DNA of 64,000 bases. Source: Rotaria sp. Silwood1 (taxonomy: Eukaryota; Rotifera; Eurotatoria; Philodinida; Philodinidae). The stretch covers positions 1,676,169 through 1,740,168 of the forward strand of contig CAJNOP010000011.1 in assembly GCA_905250075.1 (NCBI GenBank), written 5' to 3'. The number at the start of each line of letters is the position of its first letter. Position 1 is the stretch's first letter. Below are positions 37,628-50,700 of this stretch, piece after piece. The notes under the pieces were generated by a model. That model searched no databases and had not been told where the DNA came from. It saw only the letters and a program-made list of their open reading frames with translations. Made by a program: the position numbers and the translations under genes.

Positions 37628-40600
37628 TTATAAAAATACGTAATCATCAGATAGAGAATGTTTTCTAGTACGATTGGTTTTTGTTTTTGTTTCATTCAAT
37701 ACTTGATCAACATTATTAAATGTATCACTGTATTGTATCATTGATGAATTAAGATTTTTATTTGATTGTTTAGAATTAGTTGATGATAATAATGAATGAC
37801 TCTCTGATAATGGTACTTTAGTTACACGAAGAATTATATTTTCTTCATCATTTAATGATGGATAATCAAAATTCAATATACGTGTATGACTTTCTTCAAA
37901 TGTACCACGTTCAATACGAAATATTGGACAAGTACGTCGATCATCAGTTGCCATATGACATATATGATTCCACTAAAAGCAAACAAAAAAAAGAATTGTT
38001 TTTTAAATAAAATCTACATTCGTTATTTAATATTCATTCTATGATTATTCGATTGTAACTCATAACAAGAGAAAAACTCGTCAGTTGAATATTGATTTTA
38101 TTATGAAAATATTGTCAGTGAAATCTCTATGGAATTTTACAATATAATACATGATGATTATAATACTTATGTCAATATGTTCTTTTTTTTCGCTATTGCT
38201 CTTTTGATGAATAACAAGAAAAGAAATCCAAAAAACTCATCATCTTCATATATCATGACAAGTTTTAGGTGATTGTTTTGTTGCAATATTTGTCATGATC
38301 TGAATATAGAATATGATAAATTACTCAAATGATAATTCTTCTTAATCGTATTTATCACTAGCTTTAATTTTCTTTGGGTCGAAATGTTTCACTTGAAAAA
38401 CCTCACAAGAACTTTCCAGTAGCATAATGAAACTGTGTAGATTCAAAGAAATTAATAAAAATCTATCAAATTCATATTTATTCTTTCTCATGATTATTTA
38501 TAAAAGTTTTCTTTTGGGAAAAAACTAATCATTTTTTAATAGAAAATTCTTTAGAATTCATAATATTTTAATACAAGCACACTTGTCTTCATTAGATATA
38601 ATATATGAATGTTATAAATTATTTTTTTTCTGTGAAAATTTCTTTTTGAGGTCATGTTAAACATGTCATAACAATAATATTATCATATGAAATGAGTTAT
38701 TTTGTATTCTTCGTTCGTTTCATAATTAAACGTTTAACTTCATATGAAAAAGAAATTTCAATAGAAAAAAAAAAACAATTAATTCATACATCAAGTTCAA
38801 TAAAATAAAAAAACATAACTTCGATTATCGAAATATGATGAATTCTTAAAAATATTTATTAAAAGAATAAATATGAATAACTATTAATTTAAATTTACCT
38901 GTGCACAAAACATTTCAAAATCTGCTTTATCTCTACAATAAAATCCTAATGTACAACTAGGATCCATTTTTTTTGCTGTTAATTTTTTTGGTGATGAACA
39001 TGAATAACTCTAAAAAATAAAATTATCAAAAAATATCCTATTTCTTTTGGATTTTCTTACAGATAAATCAAATACATTTTCAAGTACATTAACAGTTGTT
39101 TGACTGAAATGTGGATCAAGATCAATAAAACTTTCATCTTGAAAACCAAGTATATAAACAGCATGTCGTGGACTACCACCAATAATTCCAACTGTTTGAC
39201 TTAATTTAAGTGCTTCTTTTAAATAAGGTTCATATATTAAATCAAGTTCATTTAAACCTAATCTTAATGGTACAAGTATAAGTAATGATGTTAACCATAT
39301 TTTAGAATTATTTTCATTATTATTCTTAATTGTTAATTCCATTGATTGATCAAGAAATTTTCTTTTAATTAAAATTGATGGATCTGTACATAAATTAATA
39401 ACATCTTGTCGATAAACTAAAAAAAAAGAAAAAAGAAAAATATTTTTCATATAAAAAAGAAAAAAACTTACTAATTGCATCTTGACTAATATAAATTCGA
39501 AGTGTATCTGGTATTTGATTTAATTCAACAGCAGTTTGAACAGCTTGTTTTAAACAATGTGCAGCACTTACTGGTCCAAAAAAATCACCTGGATGAATAC
39601 CAAATGTTGTACCAATTTCAACAATTCTTTATAAAAAAATCAAAAAAAAAAAAGATAATTAATATTTAATTTTAAAATTTTACTTATGAATTCCAAATGG
39701 ACATTTAACATTTGGATAATCTCCAAATAAACGAATAATATCAGTATAAATATGTGTTCGTCGATTAGTTCGATTTGTATTTCGAAAATATTCAATAGAA
39801 TTTCGTTTTGGACCTTAATAATAAAAAAAAAAAACAGATTAATAAATTAAATAAAAATAATATTATTTATTATTCTTTTATAAAATACATTTTTCTGACA
39901 TTTGAATATTTGAATAAGGTAAATTAATTTTATTTGTCATATGATTAAGTAATGTTTGAGCAAGTAACATTTGAGCACAACGTATCATACAACCCCAACC
40001 ACAATCTGATGTTATTAAATCACCATTACGTCTTAAACCATTTAATGGTTCAAATTGTTTTCGATATGAAAAAAAAATTCGTTGTGAAAATGATTTTAAA
40101 AAATTTGAATATGATTGTTCATTATATGGACGAGGTATATCATCAGATGTTGTTTCTAAAAAAACAAAAAAAAAAAATTCTTTATTCAAATGATAATTAA
40201 AAAGTTTTAAGATTTAAATCTTTTGATTTGATTTTTTTTTTGCTCAACATAAAAATATCAAATGACTCGCTGAATATGAATATCTCTATGGAAAGTTTCA
40301 AATTACAAAATTAGTTTTTCTCAAAAAGGGGGGGGGGGGACTCACAGTACATTCATTTAATAAATATCGTATATGATGCTACAGTGTATTTCGATAGCAA
40401 TAAGCCTAAGGTATGAATTTTTTTCAGGATATTCATAGCTTATTAGGATTTATATGACATACATAGTCATGAGTCAAAAAAATGATTTTTCATTTGGATG
40501 ATTCTCTCTCTTGTCAAAACAAGATTCTATGAAATTAAAAAAATATTTTATGACTAATTTATTTATATTATTCGAATTGAATATTTAAAGAAAATTTACT

Positions 40601-41250
40601 TGTATAATTCAATAAGAATAGAAGATGAATATAAATTTTATTAAAGAATAAGTTTTTTTATTTTTTATTTTATTTACCTTCTTTTCCATTAAACATTTTT
40701 CCAAGAAAATAAATTGGTGATTCATTTGTACGAAAATTTGGTCGCATTCTTACAACCCAACCTGATAAAACAAAATGAATTAATTCTATACACCATAAAA
40801 AAAAGAAAATTCTAAAAAATCTTTTAACTTACGATATTTCATATGATTGAATGCTGCTGTAACTTTACTTTTAAGGAGTTTACTATTATTTGACGAATCA
40901 TCATTCATTGTGATTGTTGTTATGGGTACAGATGATGGTGATGTAGAAAAATCATTTGAAGAATTTGATAATGCACGTTGAGAATTAATTGATGGACTTT
41001 TTATGATTGTCATAATAAAACGATCTTCTGTTGGTTGTGTTGTTGTGGTTGTTGTTGTTTTACGATTTGATAATGACATTTTAAAAAATGATGATAAATT
41101 AGATTTAGGACTATTTGACATAGCAAGAGATGATGTTGATGATGTTGATGACATTGATTTAATACTCAGTGAATCTGGTAATAAAAGTTGAGATGTTGAT
41201 TGAGCTTTATATCGTGGATTAAAATGACAATTTGAATTATCTTCCGTCAT
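37628..41250 (-). CDS. ATG4: Autophagy cysteine protease ATG4
   Basis: Eight exons on the minus strand (41250-40833, 40761-40678, 40155-39889, 39813-39684, 39626-39472, 39416-39061, 39009-38899, 37972-37628) give 621 residues. After a Ser/Thr-rich N-terminal extension of about 130 residues comes the peptidase C54 domain. The catalytic cysteine is Cys223 in SDCGWGCMIRCAQMLLAQ; Asp452-Pro-His454 lies in FIDLDPHFSQT; GIIGGSPRHAVYILG matches the GGxPxHA block. ATG4 trims ATG8/LC3 to expose its C-terminal glycine and later removes lipid from it. Length and the long tail beyond the catalytic core resemble ATG4C/D rather than A/B. The C-terminal Asn/Ser-rich tail is poorly conserved. SMIM7 starts about 275 bp downstream on the same strand. 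Confidence 0.94.
40329..40340. repeat. Poly-G run in an ATG4 intron
   Basis: About a dozen consecutive G, unusual in such an AT-rich region and error-prone to sequence. It lies in the 522-bp intron between ATG4 exons 2 and 3. Confidence 0.9.
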
Positions 41251-42525
41251 TTTAATATATTTATTATTATTTTTTTTTGTATATTATGCTTTATCAAATA
41301 TTCAATATAGAGGAAAATGAAGTAATTTATTGGAACATTTTTTTTTTTGTTAATGAAGAAAAAAATTGATTAGATCTCTCGTTTATTTAGATGTTTATTT
41401 ACAGATAGATAATTGAAGGACTTAAACAATGATTCGTAGTTAATTTAAAGCAAATTAAAGACAACGAAAGATGGCACTACTATTCAATGATTGATATACA
41501 TATCGATTTTTAAAATTCTACTTACCATCAATAATTTTGATTAAGGATTTTGTTTCTAGTAAATTTATTTGATAAATGATTCTAACTGTAAATTAAACCC
41601 TACGTATATATATATATATAAAACTTTTTCTCTAGAGACATTTCTATTTTTATCAGTGTCACACCTGCATTACAAAGTATATTAATTACTTTCCTAACCT
41701 TACGTTGCATCTTATTTAGACTAAAGTAATATTACTTTGCCCAATATATATATATATAGGTTGGAATCTTTAAGTAAGTCTTCGCTATCATACGAAAAAA
41801 AAAAATCAAAGATGTATCTTAGATAAATCTCAAGATCAGTAGGGTGTTATTTAATATTAAAGCGTGTCATATAATCGTTTTCTTCTTTTATTTAAATTTT
41901 AGTGGTTAACGGAAATAGAGCAAAGAGCGTGTTCTTTTCGAATATAAGACTGATTAGTGTTGTTTTTGTCATGATTTTTCCTTATAAATTATTTTGTTTT
42001 TTGAATATCAGATGTACGATTATTATTTGATTTTTCTGTCACGCAAGATGAAAAATAATCTTAAGATTAAATAATCTATCAAAAGACTATCAGGATATTG
42101 TTGATTGAAAAACATTGAGTGGGTGATAAGTCGGTAGAAAAAAAAAGAGACGAGAGAATTATACTATTTCTTGTTTACCAAAACTATAAAATACAAGTTG
42201 AAAATTTGATTGATGTAACTAAATATCATGTAAAAGTTTTTTCTTTTTCTTTTTTTAGTATTTTACTTGACCTATAACTTTGCTATGGTATGACAGTTAG
42301 AGATAAAATTTTGATCATTTATCAAATTAATATAGTTAAAACCACCCTCTAAAATACTACCAATAGCAAATTTTTAATTCATGAGAAGAATATGTCAATG
42401 TGTCATGCAAGATTTTTTTATGAGAAAAATAGCACGCGAGATTATGACATGTATAGTAATTACTTCATAATTAGTATCAAAGTAAATATATATGTGATAT
42501 TATAGTTCAATTCTTACTTTAGGTA
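41251..42525. other. ATG4 upstream region
   Basis: Upstream flank of ATG4 (minus strand). It contains two short TA runs (about 41600 and 41745). No exon or RNA gene recognised. The promoter of ATG4 should lie in the first few hundred bases. Confidence 0.4.
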
Positions 42526-43227
42526 CTGTGAGATGATATCATATCATGAACATAGTATAATTGATCAACCGAGTTTAGTTTTACTTTTTTTTCGACGGTC
42601 TTCAATGCTAAAAATAATTCAAAAAGTGATTGTGATGGAGAAAATTGTGTCCAATCGAAATATCAGTGAATAAATATTGTGATTAAATTCCTATGGACAG
42701 AGTCTCCAGAAAACTAAAAACCTAGTTTTTCAGCACTTCGAACCGGTGAATATTATTTAATTTAGACTATGTAGAATGATAGAGAAAACAATTCTCTACG
42801 AAATGAGGTGTGTCAGAATTCTCTACGATGTTTTTCTGCTGAGATACAGCCGCTTGATTATTGGCTAAAAACTTTTTCCATGGAAAATCTTGAAAAAACG
42901 GCTTTATTGGTTTCAGTGTGATTGTTATATCTCAACAGAAAAACATCGTAGAGAACTGTGAGACACCTCATTTTATAGAGAATTGTTTTCTCTATCATTC
43001 TACATAGTCTAAATTAAATAATATTCGCCGGTTCGAGGTGCTGAAAAACTAGGTTTTTGGTTTTCTGGAGACTCTGTCTATAGGAATTTAATTACAATAT
43101 TTATTCACTGATATTTCGATTGGACACAATTTTCTCCATCAGAATCACTTTTTGAATTACTTTTAGCATTGAAGACAGTCGAAAAAAAGTAAAACTAAAC
43201 TCGGTTAATCAATTTTGAGACTCACTG
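42526..43227. mobile_element. Palindromic Tc1/mariner-like MITE, 702 bp
   Basis: Almost the whole element is an inverted repeat: arms of about 310-330 bp around a ~70-bp loop centred near 42880. Arm landmarks are CCGAGTTTAGTTTTACTTTT near the edges, GGACACAATTTTCTCCATC, and ACATCGTAGAGAA near the centre. The tips read CTGTGAG on the left and CAGTGAG on the inverted right, flanked by TA on both sides (42524-42525, 43228-43229), as for Tc1/mariner-type insertions. The left arm carries a short extra segment (about 42535-42558). The arms are similar enough to suggest moderate age. No coding content. Confidence 0.85.
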
Positions 43228-45019
43228 TATATTTCGACGATACTAATAGTGATAGTCGAGAAAATTCTATCAACTTTCTCGTCATCTATAGTACAATAAA
43301 ACGAACTATTGATTATCTTTCAAATGTACGATAATATTGTAAGTGACTCGTATGTCATGCCTTGCGGATTTGAGCAAAGGTTCTATGGAATTTCGAAATT
43401 TTACTTTATGTTCGTCAAAATCTTTACAATAAAATAAAATCATCGAAATTCTAACATACCGATTAGCTATAATGGAATGGCGTGAGAATATCAGTAAAAG
43501 TCTTTAACTTTTATAATTTTTCTGTTATTCCGTCGGATATTTGACAATCTTTCTATTATTAAAAATCCTACGCAAATAGAAGAAATTGTCAAAAACCATG
43601 AGGCAAAATTCCGGTTCATCAAGAGCGATTAATAATTAATATGTCAGGCAGCTTTTTACATGACTATTAAACTATGAACACACTGATCCGTGAATGAAAA
43701 ATAATGACAAAAACAGAAACTTGATTTTTTGTTAAATTATTTTCAATAAATGTTTCATCAATAAAAAGCACATATACTTATTTGATTTACGCTTAATAAA
43801 TACTGTTTGATAAGTTAATATTGAAAAACTTTATAGATAGCATGTGTTTCAAAAAATTCAATTCAAGAAAAAAAAAAGCTTTTGATGTCGAACTGCCTAG
43901 TAAAAGAAACGAGCGGAAGAGACGAAATGAGTACATGTAAAAATTTATTACTGGATCAAAAAAATTGATATAGCGTACCCGTTTATGTCTACTTATCATA
44001 TTCGAATGTTTTGAAATACTGAAAGAAAAACAAAACTAAACATAACAATTTTTTATATAAAAATATGAAGTGAAACTAAATGACTTATTAAGTACCATTA
44101 GATGATTATTTCTTTTTTTTTTATCTAGTTCCTACTTTACCTGGAATTTTTAATTTCTACTGAAAATGTTATTTGATTTGACAAATAAGCTATAAGAGGA
44201 AACAGAGTACTTTCGTGCTTGAAGCTAATTTTAACTACTTTAAGCAACTTCATGCTTGCATTGAGCCACTTTAAACTGCGTAAAAGTATTTTCAGGGAAT
44301 CCAAAGTACTTGAAAATTTTTCAAATTATCATCAAAATCACACATTCTAAATATTATGATTATAGTAATATAAGTTGCTAAAAGAAGTGGAAAAAATGCC
44401 AAACTCTTAGTTCATATGTCTGATTTGTAAAGTAATCATACTTTTTTCTATTAAAATAAGCAATGTACGAGTTACAAATATCGTATTGAACACGTCTAAA
44501 AAAGCTTGTGCAACTTGAAAAGTCGATACTTCTTCAACTGTTTTGAGTTACGTGAACCAAATTTTATTTAAAATACAGAAAAATATAATTCATGAAAAAC
44601 TCCATTGTCTAAGTTTTATTACAATTTGCTATAAAATAGAATATTTTGCTAGAACTATGAGTTTCCAAGAATATCCGCTACTGTTTTACAGAAGTAATAT
44701 ATGAACTCAATTCTTGTTGGATTTTTGTACAAATTGTATCTGATCATAGAAATTTTGAAAAAGACAATAATTCAAACGAATATTTTTTATTATTACAAAA
44801 TCGCTAGGTAGTGTAGTCAGATATCTAATCAACGAAATAGAGATCGTCGATATAAAGTTTATCAAAATGAAGAATATCGAATGCCTTTCGATAATCGATG
44901 TTCGCGAATTTCTGACGTTCGCGCTTTCTGAATATTTATCATATAAATTCATAAATATACAGTATCTAGTCAACTATGATGTTTGCATCATGTATTACGA
45001 TCTGATCCTTTTTAGCCAC
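43228..45019. other. Intergenic, nothing recognised
   Basis: AT-rich sequence without supported exons. The small frames here show no domain or family motif. Confidence 0.4.
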
Positions 45020-45670
45020 TAACTTATTCAGTTGCCAGTTTATGACGAAGCCTCTTCAGATGCTCTCTTCTAATTTCAATGACTTTTTTTTTGTCTGTAG
45101 ATTACACATAATGTTCGAATAAAGAGCCTATAAGGATTTGAGTTCCTATTGAGATTTAACTGAGTTATCGAGTTTTTTTCTAGAGTAGAGGCTCTAGCTT
45201 TTCAAAAACCTCGTATTGATGAATTTTCATCTGAGATTTGATAAATACAGAGAACTCAATTAACCTATCTTTTGTAAAAAAATATTTCAGAAGTTGTGAA
45301 TAAAATCTTTTCCAGATATGAAATTTTCAAAAGATGCATGTTCTATACGTCATCCATGAAAAAGGGTTCAAATCTTGAAAGTCTTATATTTCGAATAGAT
45401 TGTATGCAAAATTTCTAAACTTTTTTATGAAATCTAGTTTAGTTGAGTTCTCTATATGAATAAAGTATCAGATCAAAATTCGTAAATAGAAATTTTCTCG
45501 AAACGTAGAGCCCTCTAGAGAAAACTCGATAGCTTAATTAAATCTCAATAGAAACTAAAATTGTTTTAGAGTTTTTATTACAACATTACGTAGTATCTAT
45601 TGACAGAAAAGCATTGATATTAGAAGAAGAGATCCGAAGATATTCCCTCGTTAGCTCGTAATTGAACTTT
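45020..45670. mobile_element. Fold-back element (long inverted repeat, ~650 bp)
   Basis: Diverged inverted arms of about 280-300 bp: left about 45020-45270, right about 45420-45670. Shared landmarks are CTATTGAGATTTAA, ATCGAGTTTT, CTAGAG and ACTCAA toward the centre, and TCTTCTAAT and TTATTCAGTT toward the outside. Divergence is higher than in the element at 42.5 kb, so it is older. Termini and target duplication could not be fixed by eye. Confidence 0.7.
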
Positions 45671-47790
45671 CGAATTTATTCAGTTACTTACTATAGTTAT
45701 TAACTTGATACATCACTATAATCACTAGGTAGAATTAGTATCAATAGACATAATATTAAAACGTTTATAATACTGTTGGTATCATCTCAGAGTATCATCA
45801 AAATGGAAATCACCGAACTTAGGCAAGGAGCATACAGATCGGCAGTGTGAACGACAAAATTATTCCATCTTTTTCATAAAAAACAATACTTTGATATAAA
45901 CATTAAAAGCAAATTTAACTTCCAATACACAGGTGAAAAAGTTACTTTTTATGCTGCAAAAATCATTATTAAAGATGTTTTTTACCATACTCTTCTGATG
46001 TAAAAGAAATAATCTAATTGCAGTTAATGTTGCAAATATACTTGGTACAACATTTTTCCTTTAGACATCTCTCTTTCCAATAAAAACATCTTTAAGTACT
46101 TTAGAAGTTGACAATATTTACCATTTCTTTTGCAATGCCTGTTATTATACAAATATTTTTAAAGGTTTTGTCAAACGAAAAAAGATAAAAAAAAAGAAAA
46201 CAGAAAAATATAGAGAATTCTAGTAGGAAGCAACGTAATTAAGATCGGCAAATATCTTAAATTACTTTAATACACTTGAAATTATTTTTATATACTTTGA
46301 ATTAATCTTGTACTTTAACAAACTTTTTCACTTGAGGTATGTTGTTAGCCGTTGTCTTTTACCCGTTGGATCAGATATTAATGTAGAAGAGAAATTATTT
46401 TTTTTAACTAGGTAAAATTATTTTAATGCTTGGTAGACTTGTTTTTTCAATTAAAATTTATATCTGCTCAGTAAATAATGTGAATATTTAATAAAATTAT
46501 CAAATGCTCAATTAATTGAATTTTGTTCATTGATGAAATGCTTTTTTTTATTAGGTTCGATGCAAAATATACAAGTAAAATACTTAATCATTAAATAAAT
46601 TGAGTGAAAAAATAATATATAAAACGAATTCAATAAGTCAAAAACAAAATTTGCAATAATAAGCAAGTGTAATTTTGATACGATATAAGACAGTTATCAA
46701 GGATATGTGACGCATAATTTCAGTGTTTGAAATTTACTTAAAATGTATAAACATTTGTGTCCGAGGATAATTTACTAATATGCTATATTTCTTTGGTTCT
46801 ACTATAATCTATCCTGCTATCGTACAAATGATACATTCAATACACATATGTATCTTTCTTTTTTGCTTTTAAGTATTTCCTCTTTTCCTTTATGTTTCTT
46901 TTTGGAATACTCTGTTGTTCGAGAAAAAAAGTGATAGGTCAAGAGTAAACATTGTATTGAAGAGCTTCAATTTAGTGATGTGAAATTATCAAGATTATTA
47001 GCGATAAAAATAAACAGAACATTCCTATGAAATGCTTAAGCCACATCAGAAATCATTGATGAAATATAGAGAGAAAAATATGATGTAACGGATGGGTCGA
47101 AAGTTCTTAGAAAGAGAATGTTTCTTCATTTTTCAACAAATTAAAAGTGTTAGCAAAATTTTGAAAACATCGCGCACAATGAAACATATGAGATTGGAGT
47201 AAAAAATATTCCAAAGACATCGATAGAAAGATCTAGCATTTTGTTATGATTATGAGTCTTTTGCAAAGTGTCTATTGGCAATGAGAGTATTGATAAGAGC
47301 CTTAATGATGTTTTCACAACTCTTTTATTTTTACACTGACAGAATGAATGCGATCATTTCTAGAGAATCGCAGCGAGACTTTCAAGTCTTAGCCCTCTTT
47401 GTATCAGATGGTCTCACTTCGTATGTCGTAAAAAAATTACTACTACAACGAGTGTTACGCAAAATAGATGCTTTTGTACGACACAAATACGAAAGTAACG
47501 AGAAAATTACTTGAAAACGGCATGAAATCAATTGAAAACGGGAAATAATCGAATTCTCCATCTGAGAATTAAGCTAGTGAAACTGCTTTTGTTCAAGATC
47601 CTTCTTTTTAGATCTTTCAAAAGTTTACTCATAGACTTCTATCTATCAGTCATAAGAAACTCCTGGGCCTAGATTCGAAAAGAGCATAAAATTCTCCTAG
47701 TCTTCTTAATCAGTCAAAAAATGAAGAAATATTTTGTCTAAAAAACACTTTTGACTCATCCATTATATGATCGAAATTTCGGCAAATAAT
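45671..47790. other. Intergenic, 3' flank of the NACHT-WD gene
   Basis: About 2.1 kb with no recognised gene. An open frame at 47275-47514 has no family motif and is not called. The part next to 47790 presumably contains the NACHT-WD 3' UTR. Confidence 0.4.
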
Positions 47791-50700
47791 TTATGTTGTT
47801 ATTAGTTCAGATTGTTTCTCAGTAGTCTCTTTCCGTATGTGTTCTATTTTTCCTGGAAATTGACGTTTTCTCCAATGTTTTAAATAATTAACAGTTGATT
47901 CATCGAAATGATCAACGATTAAAAACACTTGTATAGCTCCATCTTCATATCCAACAACTAATGCTCGTCCATCATGTGTTGCAATTGCTTGTCGAACTTT
48001 GGTTGGACATTTCATATCAGCTATTTGTTGACCATCTTGTGTACGAAATACACGTATTGTTCGTTTACCTTTATGATAATATATAACATGATTATTTGTC
48101 GGAGTAAAAAATGTTAAAACTTCAAATACACCTTCAGCTACTTTGCCAATTAATGTTCGAACTACTTTTCCAGTTCGAAATTCAAATATTTCAAGACCAC
48201 CACGAGTTGGTGCATATAAACCATATTTACCATCGGATGATAGTTGACCACCCCATTTTGGTAAAGTTAAATGAACCTATTTAGAATACAAATTAAAAAG
48301 AAAAGTTAACACGTTAATCTAGTGAAAGAAAAAAGACAATGAAAGATAATTATAATTTTGACAAAACAAAATTTATTTCTTTTACATTTAACTGAACCTT
48401 TCCAGAGTTTTTCAACAGGTTTTTGACCAAAAACTCTGAAAATCTCAAGACAAATAGGTCTTTGTAAGTGTAAAAAGAGTTCTGCCAGACTTCAAATGAT
48501 AAGACCATCTTACTCCGACGATATGAAAAACGCAATCGGTAAGAATGGTCTAAAGTCTTCCATGTTCTTTGTCTCACTAGAGCCGATAGAGCTGAAACTT
48601 TTTCTCTAACATGTATAAATCAATGTGAAATGCATGCTTTTTAATCACCATAAATCTTGTATTGTTCGATAAGAAGAACTAAATCATTCGAAATCCTATG
48701 ATCAAGCCACGTGTTCTGACTTCGTGCGCTTTTTGGTAAGATTTGCCAAAGTTCAACGGTATAATACTTTTCAAGGTATGGTAAAATATGCTTCATAGAA
48801 AAAAGTTTCCACTTCATCAATTGTACTATGTAAGAGAAAAGAAAAAAAGAAAAACTTCGAAATTTCTATGAAAAAAATTAATCTCAAAGAAAATAGAAAT
48901 ATTATATTAAGAAAAACAGAATACGCAAATGGCAAGCAATAAGACAAACAAGAAATCGAGTGCTAATAAAAAAAACAATCGAAAATAAAACAGATCGCTA
49001 CTTTGAGAAAACTGCTATAGTCTGCAAAAGATTTTTCACGTTGCATATTTTGTATTAATACAATGACATTAAAGAATTAAAGAGAGAGAGGTGCACTAAA
49101 AACTCTTATTAAAATAATTTAAGTAAATATTCACCTTTTTATCTCTAACATTCATAACAATTCCTTTCTCAGAATCAATTAAACCAATAAGATAAGGTTG
49201 TTTTGGTATTGTAACCATTAAAGTAATATCTTTATAACCTGGATAATTTAATTTAACATTATGTACATATTCACCAGTCATTGGATCGTATAATGCAAGT
49301 ATTTCATTATTTTTTTTCTCTTCAATAAATACAAAATATGTATCATCAGCTGTACATGCAACTTTTTTTGGTTGATTCAAACGTTTCATATTCGATAATA
49401 TTTCATAAATAACATCACCATCAGGTATTCCATATGAAATAGCTCGAATAGTTTGACCATTTGGACTAATATTTACCGGTCCATTATTTGATGTACCTGA
49501 AACTTGTGTTGCAACTGTTTCAGTAGTCAAAGCTAAAATCTAAATAAAAAGAAAATATTTCATGGAAAATAATTAAATTTTTTTGTTTTCTTCTTACCAT
49601 TGTTTCAGCTGAATGAAGAAGAAGTTGAAAGACATTTTTTAATGGTGTTATAGATGATGGTTTTCGTTCTTCAATATCATATATTACAAAATTACCTGAT
49701 TCAGCTGATGCTGCAAATAAACCATTTGTACATAAAACTGTACCTAAAAAATAAAAAAGAAACAAAGAAATTATATTTTTCATAAAAAAAAGAAAGTATT
49801 TCATTTCTAACATTGATAAATTGATCCATGTGGATTAGCAGATAATTCGCCTATCATTAATCCACTTTGTATATCAAATAAACATAATTGTGTACGTGAT
49901 TGTGCCATTATTAATTGTGTTTCTGTTGATATATGTATCATTTCAATAGATTTATCTAATTGTGCTATGGATATAGATTTTTCTTTTGCATTTTGTAAAT
50001 TCCATACTTTTGTTGTTTTATCTATACCAGCTGTTATAACATAATTATTTCCACCACTACCAGTTGATAAACATTTTATAACAAGTATACGACCAAAATG
50101 TGAATCAAATGAAGCTACTAAATCACCCCATTCTATTTCAAATACATAAACACTAGATTTAACACATGCTATACAATAACTATATGAAAAATAATTTATT
50201 AAATAATTGATAAGAAAAAAAAAAATCATATAAAACATACCGATTATCTTGAGAAAATGCTGCTGTATATGTTAAACGTTTAGCACCACTCATTATGTTA
50301 CGTACGCTTCCAGGTAATAAGCATGTTTTCCATAAATATGATCGAAATGAAAAGATTTTAAAACCTTTAAATATAACTGCCATAAGATAATTTTCATCAT
50401 CACTTAAAATTAATGAAAATATGCTATGTAATAAAGGAAACAATCATTAGAAAATATTTTACATAAAAAAAAATCTTTGATATAAAATTTACCGATCTTT
50501 ATTTTCATATAATTGTTGATCAAATGCCCATATACGTTGAGTGGCATAATGAACTGGATGTGGTTTATTAACATACATTTCAACATTATTATCATTGATT
50601 TCACAACATGTATACATACGTCGTTTATCACGTGTTAAGACAAGGGCACTATGAATATTTTTTCGACCACCAATTAAACAACGTGAAGAATTATTATTAT

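Noticed and set aside
47275-47514. 79-codon plus-strand frame downstream of the NACHT-WD gene
   Set aside because: No recognisable domain, no splice-compatible neighbours, isolated.
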